Below are positions 1 through 5,812 of a stretch of 7,074 bases of DNA, piece by piece. How positions within the stretch are numbered: the stretch's first letter is position 1; every line of letters begins with the position of its first letter. The position numbers were made by a program, and so were the translations under genes. Source of the stretch: JAKAIY01 sp036258195 (GTDB taxonomy: Bacteria; Chloroflexota; Ktedonobacteria; Ktedonobacterales; JADMIN01); assembly GCA_036258195.1 (NCBI GenBank), contig DATAED010000032.1, positions 1 to 7,074 on the forward strand, given 5' to 3'. The notes below the pieces were generated by a model. It was not told the DNA's origin and made no database searches. It saw only the letters and a program-made list of their open reading frames with translations.

Positions 1-101
1 TGGCCCTTCGGTCGCTTCGGCGTGGACTTCTGCGGTTCGAGCGCTGAGGCCGCCGACGTATCCACCGTCAGCTCATCAGCGCTGCGTTCTTCAGTACTCA
101 T
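1..101 (-). CDS. 5' fragment of an unidentified gene, second in operon
   Basis: An open frame starts at the ATG at 101 and runs off the left edge without a stop, giving 33 residues: MSTEERSADELTVDTSAASA, then LEPQKSTPKRPKG. The start is supported by a strong Shine-Dalgarno site, GGAGGG, five bases upstream (minus strand). It lies only 13 bases after the stop of the gene at 115-1440, so the two are almost certainly co-transcribed. The visible part is hydrophilic, rich in Ser, Thr, Glu and Lys, with a basic stretch (KSTPKRPKG) near the cut. By analogy with the upstream gene, whose acidic N-terminus precedes a twin-arginine signal, this could be another exported protein with a long cytoplasmic leader. 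That is a guess, because the diagnostic part is outside the window. Confidence 0.7.
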   Translation of the reverse strand, partial: MSTEERSADELTVDTSAASALEPQKSTPKRPKG

Positions 102-114
102 GCGTTCCCTCCGC

Positions 115-1440
115 TCAGGCGATGATGGCGTACAGATCGAGGATCACATCGGCATTGCCGCCGCCGCCCAGGATGATGTCGAGCGCGCCGCTGCCATTCA
201 ACCCCACGTTGTAGGAGTTGGCGACGAGCTGCCCCGCCGCGAAGTTCAGGTTGGAGGTGCCCTGGAAGCCGACGCCGCTGGGCACCAGCTCGACATAGTT
301 GCCACCGCCCGTTTGTCCGATCACGGTCAGGTTGCCAATCGCGCCGACACACCCGGCAGGTACCGTGACTGTGCCATTGCTGGCGCCGGAGACGGTAATG
401 GTGTGGGTGCTGCCCGCCAGGTAGGGAGAGCCGGGATGGTTGACGGCGGGCTGGTTGGGGCGGGTATCGAGCAGGCGCAGGGGCTTGCTGAGGTAGGTGA
501 TCGCGCCGCCAGCGGTCGCGCCCGGCGCCAGCGTCGCCACCTTGGCCCAGGTACCTGGTAAGCCAGCGCCCACGCACAGCCACAGATCGCCATTGGCGTC
601 GCGGATGGATTCGCCCACATTGTAGGGGCTAGTACCCGTCGTCGGCGCGCCAGCCTGCGATTGTGGGTATTGCCACATGCGGCCAGTGCCATCCATGACC
701 AGATCAACGCTGCTGAAGGATACGGCCTCCATTCCCCAGCCAATATCCGAGACGCCAGTGACTGCCACGCCACCTGCGCCGCCGCCTGAGCCTGCCGCTG
801 GCACAGCGCCCCCGCCGCCCGCGCCAGAGAAGCCCGCGACGACCGCGCCGACCGGTAACCCACCTTTGCCCTTCTTGACGCCCGGCGCTGCGCCACCAGC
901 AGCGAACGCCAACCCATAGATGGCCGTGGCGTACGAACCAAGCTCATTGGCCTGCACCTGCAGCACCGGGCTTGGGGCGCTACCAGAGGTGTTGGTCAGA
1001 ATCGTCGTGGCGTCTGCGTCATTGCTGCCACCCAAGACGAGCGGGCTGCCAGTCGTGTTGGCTGCGTTGGTGGCGCTGGCTTTGTGGGCCGCGTTGTTGA
1101 CGGCGGCGCCGTTGTTCGCGGCGTGCGCCACTGGCGGCTCGCTGAGGGCGACGATGGCCGCTGCCGCCGCGCCCGCCGCCGCCACGCCTGCCGCGCCCAC
1201 CAGCAGGCTGCGCCGACTGGTCTTGTGCGTGGGCGCTTCGGCCAGCGCGTCGCCATCGTCCGCGTCAGTGGGCGGCGCCTCTGTGGCGTCGCTCCCCTGC
1301 TGGAGCGCGGCGATGGCCGCCTGCTGTTGTACGATGGTCGCGCGCTGGGTGGCCAGTTCTTCTTGCTGTGCGGCCAGCGTCGCGCGGAGCTGCGCGAGTT
1401 CTTCGACGAAGGATTCTGGGGATTCCTGGGCATCCGCCAT
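115..1440 (-). CDS. Tat-exported, Gly/Ala-rich surface-type protein with N-terminal coiled coil
   Basis: The 441-residue product starts at the ATG at 1440, preceded by GAGGAG seven bases upstream; an in-frame ATG eight codons earlier has no such site. Residues 11-47 are a Gln/Ala/Glu-rich coiled coil (VEELAQLRATLAAQQEEL...). Residues 75-107 read as a twin-arginine signal: SRRSLL, then an Ala/Gly hydrophobic stretch and an AHA-A cleavage-like site. The signal therefore sits about 75 residues inside the protein. Residues 108-230 are Gly/Ala/Asn-rich and low in complexity. Residues 319-441 (PLRLLDTRP, GAIGNLTV, TSNLNFAAGQLVANS, ADVILDLYAII) match a beta-rich domain I know from exported actinobacterial and chloroflexal proteins. 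I infer a surface or secreted structural role. No catalytic motif is visible. It is the first gene of an operon with the fragment at 1-101. Confidence 0.85.
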   Translation of the reverse strand: MADAQESPESFVEELAQLRATLAAQQEELATQRATIVQQQAAIAALQQGSDATEAPPTDADDGDALAEAPTHKTSRRSLLVGAAGVAAAGAAAAAIVALSEPPVAHAANNGAAVNNAAHKASATNAANTTGSPLVLGGSNDADATTILTNTSGSAPSPVLQVQANELGSYATAIYGLAFAAGGAAPGVKKGKGGLPVGAVVAGFSGAGGGGAVPAAGSGGGAGGVAVTGVSDIGWGMEAVSFSSVDLVMDGTGRMWQYPQSQAGAPTTGTSPYNVGESIRDANGDLWLCVGAGLPGTWAKVATLAPGATAGGAITYLSKPLRLLDTRPNQPAVNHPGSPYLAGSTHTITVSGASNGTVTVPAGCVGAIGNLTVIGQTGGGNYVELVPSGVGFQGTSNLNFAAGQLVANSYNVGLNGSGALDIILGGGGNADVILDLYAIIA

Positions 1441-1606
1441 GCGATGTCTCCTCTGCGTCCACATCCAACTGGTCGCTGTGGCGCCCGCGTCGCAGCGACC
1501 TGCATCCGAAGCCTGCCTGCGTCGTGCATCTGGAACCTGAGCGAGACGCTGCGAGAGGAAAGCGCGGTGGGGCCGTCGTCTCAGTACGTCAGACTACGAC
1601 ATTTTA

Positions 1607-1635
1607 CCTATACACCGCTTCGTGGCTATTGTCAA
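1607..1635 (-). promoter_or_regulatory. sigma70-like promoter for the Tat protein operon
   Basis: On the minus strand a perfect -35 TTGACA (1635-1630) is followed by a 17-base spacer and a -10 TATAGG (1612-1607, 4 of 6 matches). Transcription would start near 1600, giving a leader of about 160 bases before the ATG at 1440. The spacing is ideal and the block is visibly more A+T-rich than its surroundings. Confidence 0.6.
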
Positions 1636-1639
1636 TAGC
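1625..1639. promoter_or_regulatory. 7-1-7 palindrome over the -35, candidate operator
   Basis: GCTATTG (1625-1631) and CAATAGC (1633-1639) are perfect inverted arms around one base. The palindrome covers the whole -35 element of the promoter for the gene at 1440. A repressor bound there would block RNA polymerase. The bases are seen directly; the regulatory role is inferred. Confidence 0.4.
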
Positions 1640-1660
1640 TGCTGGTTGGTGTGCAGCGAG

Positions 1661-1682
1661 CGTGAATCGAGCGTGAATCGAG
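1661..1682. repeat. two tandem 11-base repeats
   Basis: CGTGAATCGAG occurs twice head to tail (1661-1671 and 1672-1682), with a degenerate GCGAG flank on either side. It lies 3' of the methyltransferase gene and upstream of the Tat-protein promoter. No clear hairpin terminator was found here. Confidence 0.6.
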
Positions 1683-1703
1683 CGAGCGGGCGCTGGCTCA
1701 CTG

Positions 1704-2609
1704 CTACCGGGGGCGCTGACCGTAGGCGATGTAGACGGGCATGAAGCATTGCCCGTGCGGCGAGGCCAGTTCCGCACGCGCAGTCGCGCTGACCTGATCG
1801 AATCCCTCTGGAGTGACCATGCCCATCGCGGTCATGAATCCTCGTGTGGCCTCAAAGAGACTGAACCAATCGGCTGCCAGCATCTTGCCGATGCGTCCGC
1901 CGGAGTCGCCACAGGGCATGCGCAAGGCGCGGGTGCTGACATTGACAAGGCCTGCGGCTCCTAAATGGTCGCCAACCCGTCCGCCATCGGCGAAGTCTAC
2001 CCCGCGCCGCGCCAGGGCCGCGCGCAGCCATTCGACGAGCTGTGTCGTGGCGGGGCCGCTTTGCTGGAGTTCAGTCACCTCCAGCGATTCCACCCAGCCG
2101 CCAGGCGCTGTCAGCCGCGCCAGCTCGCGCGCCACTGCGGGCCAGCGATCATGCGGAATCGCCGCGAGCAAAGCGCGCTGATGCGTAAAGGAGAAGCTTC
2201 CATCAGCGAAGCTGAGGCCCTCCAGAATATTGCCTGGCGCAAATGCGCAGTTCGCGGGCCGTGGGTCGTCCATCGCCTGCGGGCCAGCCGCATCGTCGGG
2301 AGGGGGATTGAGATCGACGCCGATGACTGAGGCGCTGGGGAAGGTCATCGCCAACTCGCGCGCCCAGCGTCCCGTGCCAGTTCCGACATCGAGGATGGTG
2401 GTCGGAGCGCTGATCGGCGCCGCAAAGTTGCCGCGCAGGGTCGCGCGGAGCATGTAATGCTGGAAGTCCAGCCGATTGAGTTCTTCCACATCGTATGGCA
2501 TCAGATAGGGGACACCACGTGTGCGCACCCGACCAGCGTTCATGCCGCGTGTCTCCCCAGCGGGATCGTGCGAGGAGGGTTTGCGGCGCAACCAGCCGAA
2601 CCAGCGCAT
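1704..2609 (-). CDS. class I SAM-dependent methyltransferase
   Basis: The 301-residue protein has a Rossmann-type methyltransferase core. Motif I is ILDVGTGTGRW at residues 72-82 (SAM-binding glycine loop). Motif II is VIGVDLN at 95-101, with Asp 99 expected to bind the SAM ribose. A motif III-like stretch is FAPGNILEGLSFADGSFSF at 123-141, and a motif IV/V-like stretch is RLTAPGGWVESLE at 165-177. The layout matches stand-alone Methyltransf_25/UbiE-like enzymes. The C-terminal 120 residues, which would determine substrate, are not recognisable, so the acceptor is unknown. The start at 2609 has only a distant AAGGG (11 bases away). The alternative ATG at 2543 (residue 23) has GGGGAG nine bases upstream, and all motifs lie downstream of it, so the shorter start is possible. 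It is probably transcribed alone. Confidence 0.88.
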   Translation of the reverse strand: MRWFGWLRRKPSSHDPAGETRGMNAGRVRTRGVPYLMPYDVEELNRLDFQHYMLRATLRGNFAAPISAPTTILDVGTGTGRWARELAMTFPSASVIGVDLNPPPDDAAGPQAMDDPRPANCAFAPGNILEGLSFADGSFSFTHQRALLAAIPHDRWPAVARELARLTAPGGWVESLEVTELQQSGPATTQLVEWLRAALARRGVDFADGGRVGDHLGAAGLVNVSTRALRMPCGDSGGRIGKMLAADWFSLFEATRGFMTAMGMVTPEGFDQVSATARAELASPHGQCFMPVYIAYGQRPR

Positions 2610-2659
2610 TAATTACTTATCCCTTCTTCGTTGCGCCACGCGATCGTAGACCGTTCCTT

Positions 2660-2688
2660 ATTCCCTAGAAGCATATAATAGCTGTCAA
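2660..2688 (-). promoter_or_regulatory. possible promoter for the methyltransferase
   Basis: On the minus strand a perfect TTGACA (2688-2683) is followed, after 17 bases, by GGGAAT (2665-2660), a poor -10 with 3 of 6 matches. A start near 2653 would give a leader of about 45 bases. The -35 is convincing and the -10 is not. Confidence 0.35.
2674..2679 (+). promoter_or_regulatory. consensus -10 for the small plus-strand gene
   Basis: A perfect TATAAT lies at 2674-2679 on the plus strand, in the divergent gap, about 100 bases upstream of the ATG at 2778. No good -35 lies 16-18 bases upstream and there is no extended TG, so an activator may be needed, or the match may be chance. Confidence 0.35.
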
Positions 2689-2777
2689 GCGACAATACGG
2701 GGCGACGAACGGGCGCCATCGGTGTTGGGCGCGGAAGATCCGCGCCTGGGTGGACGGCATGAAGGAGTGACCCGGCG

Positions 2778-2984
2778 ATGCGGATGCAGACGTATGAGGC
2801 GATTCTGGCACGACCTGAAACGGTACGCCAGGCGCGTGAGCAGCAGCGCGCCATCGAGCGCCTGGGCGGGACGCTGGAGATTAGCCCACCGAGCGCCACA
2901 GGCATGACGCTCGTACGGCTCAGCCTCCCTGAGCCGTATACCCCCGCTGATGTGCTTCCCGGCCTGCCATTCTTCCCCGCATGA
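2778..2984 (+). CDS. small hypothetical protein, 68 aa
   Basis: I do not recognise this gene. The ATG at 2778 has AAGGAG ten bases upstream, the same spacing as at the gene starting at 5594. The product has a charged helical N-terminus (residues 7-29, rich in Arg, Glu and Gln: ILARPETVRQAREQQRAIER). It then has a Gly-Gly turn, two likely beta strands (GTLEIS, MTLVRLSL), and a Pro-rich hydrophobic tail ending LPGLPFFPA. No signal peptide or membrane helix is evident, so it is probably cytoplasmic. It is read in the same direction as the acyl-CoA synthetase 171 bases downstream, with no obvious terminator between, so read-through is possible. The codon pattern (G/C at third positions) looks coding. 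Confidence 0.6.
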   Translation: MRMQTYEAILARPETVRQAREQQRAIERLGGTLEISPPSATGMTLVRLSLPEPYTPADVLPGLPFFPA

Positions 2985-3058
2985 TCTCCACTGAGCGCGC
3001 CAGCCCGACGAGCCAGCAGCGGTCGTGCTATGGTTGATAGCGACGCCCGTCGCTCAGT

Positions 3059-3142
3059 CGAGCCAGTCGTCGAGCCAGTCGTCGAGCCAGTCGTCGGGGC
3101 AGTCGTCGAGCCAGTCGTCGGGGCAGTCGTCGGGGCAGTCAA
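3059..3142. repeat. 12-base tandem repeat (minisatellite) in synthetase leader
   Basis: Seven head-to-tail 12-mers occur in two variants. Type A is CGAGCCAGTCGT and type B is CGGGGCAGTCGT, in the order A A A B A B B, with the last two bases of the final unit changed to AA. A more degenerate unit precedes the array. It ends 13 bases before the chosen start of the synthetase and abuts its Shine-Dalgarno site (AAGGGAGG, starting at 3141). The period is a multiple of three, so the array stays open in frame with the synthetase and would encode EPVV/GAVV units if a start upstream were used. Confidence 0.9.
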
Positions 3143-3155
3143 GGGAGGCGGCGCG

Positions 3156-4697
3156 ATGGTCGAATCGCTGGTGGAGGCTGTCGCTGGCCATGCGCGCAGC
3201 CAGCCAGAGCGCCCCGCCATCCTCTTCGAGGGCGCCACGATCAGCTATGGACAGCTCTTTGCCGATGTCGAGCGCTTCGCGCGGGCGCTGCGGCTGGCGG
3301 GGCTGGCTGCGGGCGACTGCGTGGGTCTCTTTCTGGAGAATAGCCCGGCTTTTGCCGTCGCCTACCTGGGCGTGAATCTGGCGGGCGGCGTCGTCACGCT
3401 CATCAACACGCAGTATCGCCAGGTCGAGCTGAGCCACATCCTGAGCGACGCCCGCGTGCGCTATTGTGTCACCTCGCCCGCAGGCGCCGCCGAGCTGCGC
3501 ATGCTGGATCTCGCCGAACCGCCCACCCTCATCATCGTGGGCCAGTCTGCCAGCGAGCCGCCAGCGCTGGCCTACGAGGCGTTTCTGTGCACGGGCGACG
3601 ACGCGCCTGCTGTGGCGCTGGCGCTGCCCGCCGCCGACACCCCCGCTGTGATCGGCTACACCTCTGGCACGACCGGGCGCTCCAAGGGCGCTGTGCTGCT
3701 GCATCGCAATCTGGTGGCGAATATCACCGCCGTCACCACCGCCTGGCGCTGGACGCCCTCCGACCGCCTGCTGCTGACCTTGCCACTCTTTCACGCGCAC
3801 GGGCTGATGGTCGGCCTGCACGGCTCGCTGTGGATGGGCGGCAGCGTGGCGCTGCGCCGTCGCTTCGACGCCGCCGAGACGCTGGCGGACTTCGACGCCG
3901 ATGCGCAGATCAGCCTGTTCTTTGGTGTCCCCACGATGTATGGTCGCCTGGTGGCCGAGGCCGAGCGGCGTCCGCTGCCAGCGCATCTACCACGCCTCTT
4001 CGTCTCTGGCTCGGCTCCGCTCAGCCCGCAGCTCTTCGCGCAGTTCGAGGCGCTCTTTGGCCAGCGCATTCTGGAGCGCTACGGCATGACCGAGACTGGC
4101 ATGAATCTCACCAATCCCCACGATGGCGAGCGCCGCGCTGGCACGGTTGGCGGCCCATTTCCCGGTCAGGAGGCGCGCATCGTGGAGGCCCACGGCCGCT
4201 ACCCGCTGCCGCCAGCGGTGGTCGGCGAGATCGAGGTGCGCGGCCCGCACGTCTTCGCGGGCTATCTCAATCGCCCCGACGCCACGGCGGAGGCGATGAC
4301 GCCCGATGGCTGGTTCAAGACGGGTGATCTGGGCTGGGTCAGCGACGACGGCTATTACACCATCACTGGGCGCGCCCGCGAGCTGATCATCAGCGGCGGC
4401 TACAACATCTACCCGCGCGAGATCGAAGACGCGCTGACGGAGCATCCGGCGGTGGCGGAGGTGGCCGTGCTGGGCGCGCCCGACGCCGACCTGGGCGAGC
4501 AGGTGGTCGCGTTCGTCGTGCCACAGCCCGGCCAGGCGCCCACGCCCGAGGAGCTGATCGCATGGTGCCGCCAGCGACTGGCCAGCTTCAAGAAGCCGCG
4601 CCACATCCTCTTCGTCGAGTCGCTGCCACGCAACGTGCTGGGCAAGACGCAGAAGCATCTGCTGTCCGCGCGCCTGCCCGCCGACCTGCGCGGCTAG
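3156..4697 (+). CDS. AMP-forming acyl-CoA synthetase, malonyl-CoA synthetase (MatB)-like
   Basis: This 513-residue enzyme of the adenylate-forming (ANL) family would activate a carboxylic acid with ATP to the acyl-AMP and then the CoA thioester. All core motifs are present: the P-loop YTSGTTGRSKG (168-178), LPLFHAHG (209-216), ERYGMTETGMN (307-317), TGDLG (389-393), the hinge region GRARELIISGGYNIYPREIE (405-424) and the catalytic lysine in NVLGKTQK (Lys 497). The stretch YGMTETGMNLTNPHDGERRA plus PFPGQEARIV closely resembles MatB/ACSF3 malonyl-CoA synthetases as I remember them, and the length fits (about 500). Malonate is therefore the first candidate substrate; a fatty acid remains possible. 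The start at 3156 is chosen because AAGGGAGG lies seven bases upstream and the fold begins directly after it. The ATG at 3030 lacks a ribosome site and would add only repeat-coded residues. No pathway partner is adjacent. Confidence 0.92.
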   Translation: MVESLVEAVAGHARSQPERPAILFEGATISYGQLFADVERFARALRLAGLAAGDCVGLFLENSPAFAVAYLGVNLAGGVVTLINTQYRQVELSHILSDARVRYCVTSPAGAAELRMLDLAEPPTLIIVGQSASEPPALAYEAFLCTGDDAPAVALALPAADTPAVIGYTSGTTGRSKGAVLLHRNLVANITAVTTAWRWTPSDRLLLTLPLFHAHGLMVGLHGSLWMGGSVALRRRFDAAETLADFDADAQISLFFGVPTMYGRLVAEAERRPLPAHLPRLFVSGSAPLSPQLFAQFEALFGQRILERYGMTETGMNLTNPHDGERRAGTVGGPFPGQEARIVEAHGRYPLPPAVVGEIEVRGPHVFAGYLNRPDATAEAMTPDGWFKTGDLGWVSDDGYYTITGRARELIISGGYNIYPREIEDALTEHPAVAEVAVLGAPDADLGEQVVAFVVPQPGQAPTPEELIAWCRQRLASFKKPRHILFVESLPRNVLGKTQKHLLSARLPADLRG

Positions 4698-4722
4698 TCA
4701 TCCAGCGCGCTCGGAATCCCCG

Positions 4723-5073
4723 CTAGTAGGTCTGCCCCAGCGCCACAATCGGCTTCTCAGCGTCAGCATTCTGCACCACCAAGTAGCAGGCATACCGTGA
4801 GAGGCGCACATCCTCCACGCGGCGGCTGGCTCCTGAACCAATTGTGACCATATTGCGCACATGCGCAAAATGATCTGCGACCGCATAGCCACTGGCTTCG
4901 CAGGCAATCTCTGCCTTCCGAATGACGGGCTGGAAGTTGCGGTAGTTGGTCGCGTAGCCCAGCGTCTCGGCGAGCGCTCGTGCGCTCCAATACTCGTTCC
5001 CCTCGGCGTCTTCCTGGCGAATCTCGTCAAAAGGCGAGACATACACGCCCTGGGCGCCTTGATCGTCGCTCAT
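4723..5073 (-). CDS. truncated DinD-like protein (Bro-N type N-terminal half)
   Basis: The 116-residue product matches the N-terminal part of DNA-damage-inducible protein D: SPFDEIRQEDAEGNEYWSAR (13-32), LGYATNYRNFQPVIRKAEIA (38-57), HVRNMVTIGSGASRRVEDVR (71-90), LSRYACYLVVQNAD (91-104) and ALGQTY (111-116). Full DinD proteins are about 275 residues and continue past GQTY with FAVQTR-like sequence; here a TAG follows immediately. The missing 150 or so residues cannot lie downstream, because the convergent synthetase ends 25 bases away. The start is firm (GGGAG seven bases before the ATG). This is therefore either a gene cut by a deletion or a stand-alone Bro-N-type domain. In Escherichia coli DinD inhibits RecA strand exchange; whether this half retains any activity is unknown. 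I saw no GAAC-N4-GTTC type LexA box upstream. Confidence 0.8.
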   Translation of the reverse strand: MSDDQGAQGVYVSPFDEIRQEDAEGNEYWSARALAETLGYATNYRNFQPVIRKAEIACEASGYAVADHFAHVRNMVTIGSGASRRVEDVRLSRYACYLVVQNADAEKPIVALGQTY

Positions 5074-5152
5074 CCACTTTCTCCCTCGTCGCTTGCCTCG
5101 GCGGGCTGCATGCCCGGCGCGAGAGCATCCTCAGAGCCACGCTCGTGGAGGG

Positions 5153-5202
5153 ATTGAACGGGCCGCGAACCTCCTCAAGCAGAGACTCGCGGCCTGTTCA
5201 AT
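5153..5202 (-). terminator. 16-bp inverted repeat, possible terminator
   Basis: ATTGAACGGGCCGCGA (5153-5168) and TCGCGGCCTGTTCAAT (5187-5202) pair over 16 bases with one non-Watson-Crick position, around an 18-base loop. It begins about 38 bases after the stop of the membrane protein at 5241-5594 on that gene's strand, where a terminator is expected. There is no U-tract on either side, so a classical rho-independent terminator is not proven. It also lies in the upstream region of the DinD-like gene. Confidence 0.5.
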
Positions 5203-5226
5203 TGCTCAATCGCTCAGTTGCTCAAC
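5195..5226. repeat. four tandem 8-base repeats
   Basis: The units are TGTTCAAT, TGCTCAAT, CGCTCAGT and TGCTCAAC, all variants of TGCTCAAT. The first unit is also the outer end of the right arm of the neighbouring inverted repeat. Confidence 0.7.
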
Positions 5227-5240
5227 CACGGCGCTTGGGC

Positions 5241-5594
5241 CTATGCTTTGACCTTGACCTTGGCGCGGTTGCGGTCGAAGAAGACAAGCAGGATGGCAAT
5301 CGCGAAGACGATGGCGGGAATGATGGCCCACAGGCCGACCAGGAAGAAGAAGGCGATCAGCGCGATCAGCATCAGCACGACTGAGGCCATCGGGAGGGGA
5401 TCAGCCAGGAACGCGCCAACCGCGCCGACGATGACCAGCAGGATGCCAATGAAGAAATGGGAGTTCACGCCTGTCCCGCCAGACGCCTTCACGATGGTAT
5501 TGGTGAGCGAGTACAGGATGTCGATGATCAAGACGAGGGCGGACGCCAGCAAGCCGAGAATCGTGCCAATGGTGCGTAGTGCGAGCTTCAACAT
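5241..5594 (-). CDS. small four-helix membrane protein
   Basis: The 117-residue product starts at the ATG at 5594, which has AAGGAG ten bases upstream. The longer open frame to 5684 adds 30 Arg/Pro-rich residues without a ribosome site. Four hydrophobic segments lie at about residues 7-29, 47-64, 67-86 and 88-106. They are joined by short loops (residues 36-46 with SGGTGVNSH; ADPLP at 64-68) and end in a basic tail DRNRAKVKVKA, which should face the cytoplasm. No catalytic residues or metal-binding motif are visible. The spacing of the last three helices recalls DUF4064-like small membrane proteins, but I would not assign the family without a profile search. Location: cytoplasmic membrane; function unknown. 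It reads in the same direction as the gene at 5813-6208, separated by 218 bases. Confidence 0.8.
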   Translation of the reverse strand: MLKLALRTIGTILGLLASALVLIIDILYSLTNTIVKASGGTGVNSHFFIGILLVIVGAVGAFLADPLPMASVVLMLIALIAFFFLVGLWAIIPAIVFAIAILLVFFDRNRAKVKVKA

Positions 5595-5812
5595 CGGTCT
5601 CGGTCTCCTTTGTGTTCGAGCGGGGTCGCGCTGGGCGTCGGCCCGACGAGATGACCCCGCGGCTGGTGGAACGAGCGCGCCCAAATGGACGCCTGCGACG
5701 ATGACTGCCCGGTGATGCTCCGGCGCCTGGACGATAGACGCCTGATGGTCGGATGGATGTGTTCAGGCGCGCTCACGCGAGCGACGGGACAGGGCGCTAC
5801 ACGGTTCAGCGG
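5595..5812. other. intergenic region between the two membrane-protein genes
   Basis: No convincing gene. A weak 5-4-5 hairpin (CGCTC 5770-5774, GAGCG 5779-5783) lies about 30 bases after the stop of the gene at 5813-6208, without a U-tract. I see no clear promoter for the gene starting at 5594. Confidence 0.5.

Noticed and set aside
22..561. Plus-strand open frame opposite the C-terminal domain of the Tat protein
   Set aside because: The minus-strand frame has family motifs and a strong start; the plus-strand frame does not.
3059..3142. The 12-base array as a CRISPR
   Set aside because: Units are contiguous with no spacers and are far shorter than CRISPR repeats.
3030..3155. ATG at 3030 as the start of the acyl-CoA synthetase
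   Set aside because: It has no ribosome site and adds only 42 residues, mostly coded by the tandem repeat. The ATG at 3156 has AAGGGAGG at ideal spacing and matches the usual family N-terminus.
3054..3986. Long open frame on the minus strand opposite the synthetase
   Set aside because: It lacks a ribosome site, is His/Gln/Arg-rich as expected from the reverse of high-GC coding DNA, and its opposite strand encodes a motif-complete enzyme.
5074..5240. LexA-type SOS box for the DinD-like gene
   Set aside because: The only GAAC/GTTC pair upstream is about 40 bases apart and belongs to the inverted repeat, not to a GAAC-N4-GTTC site.
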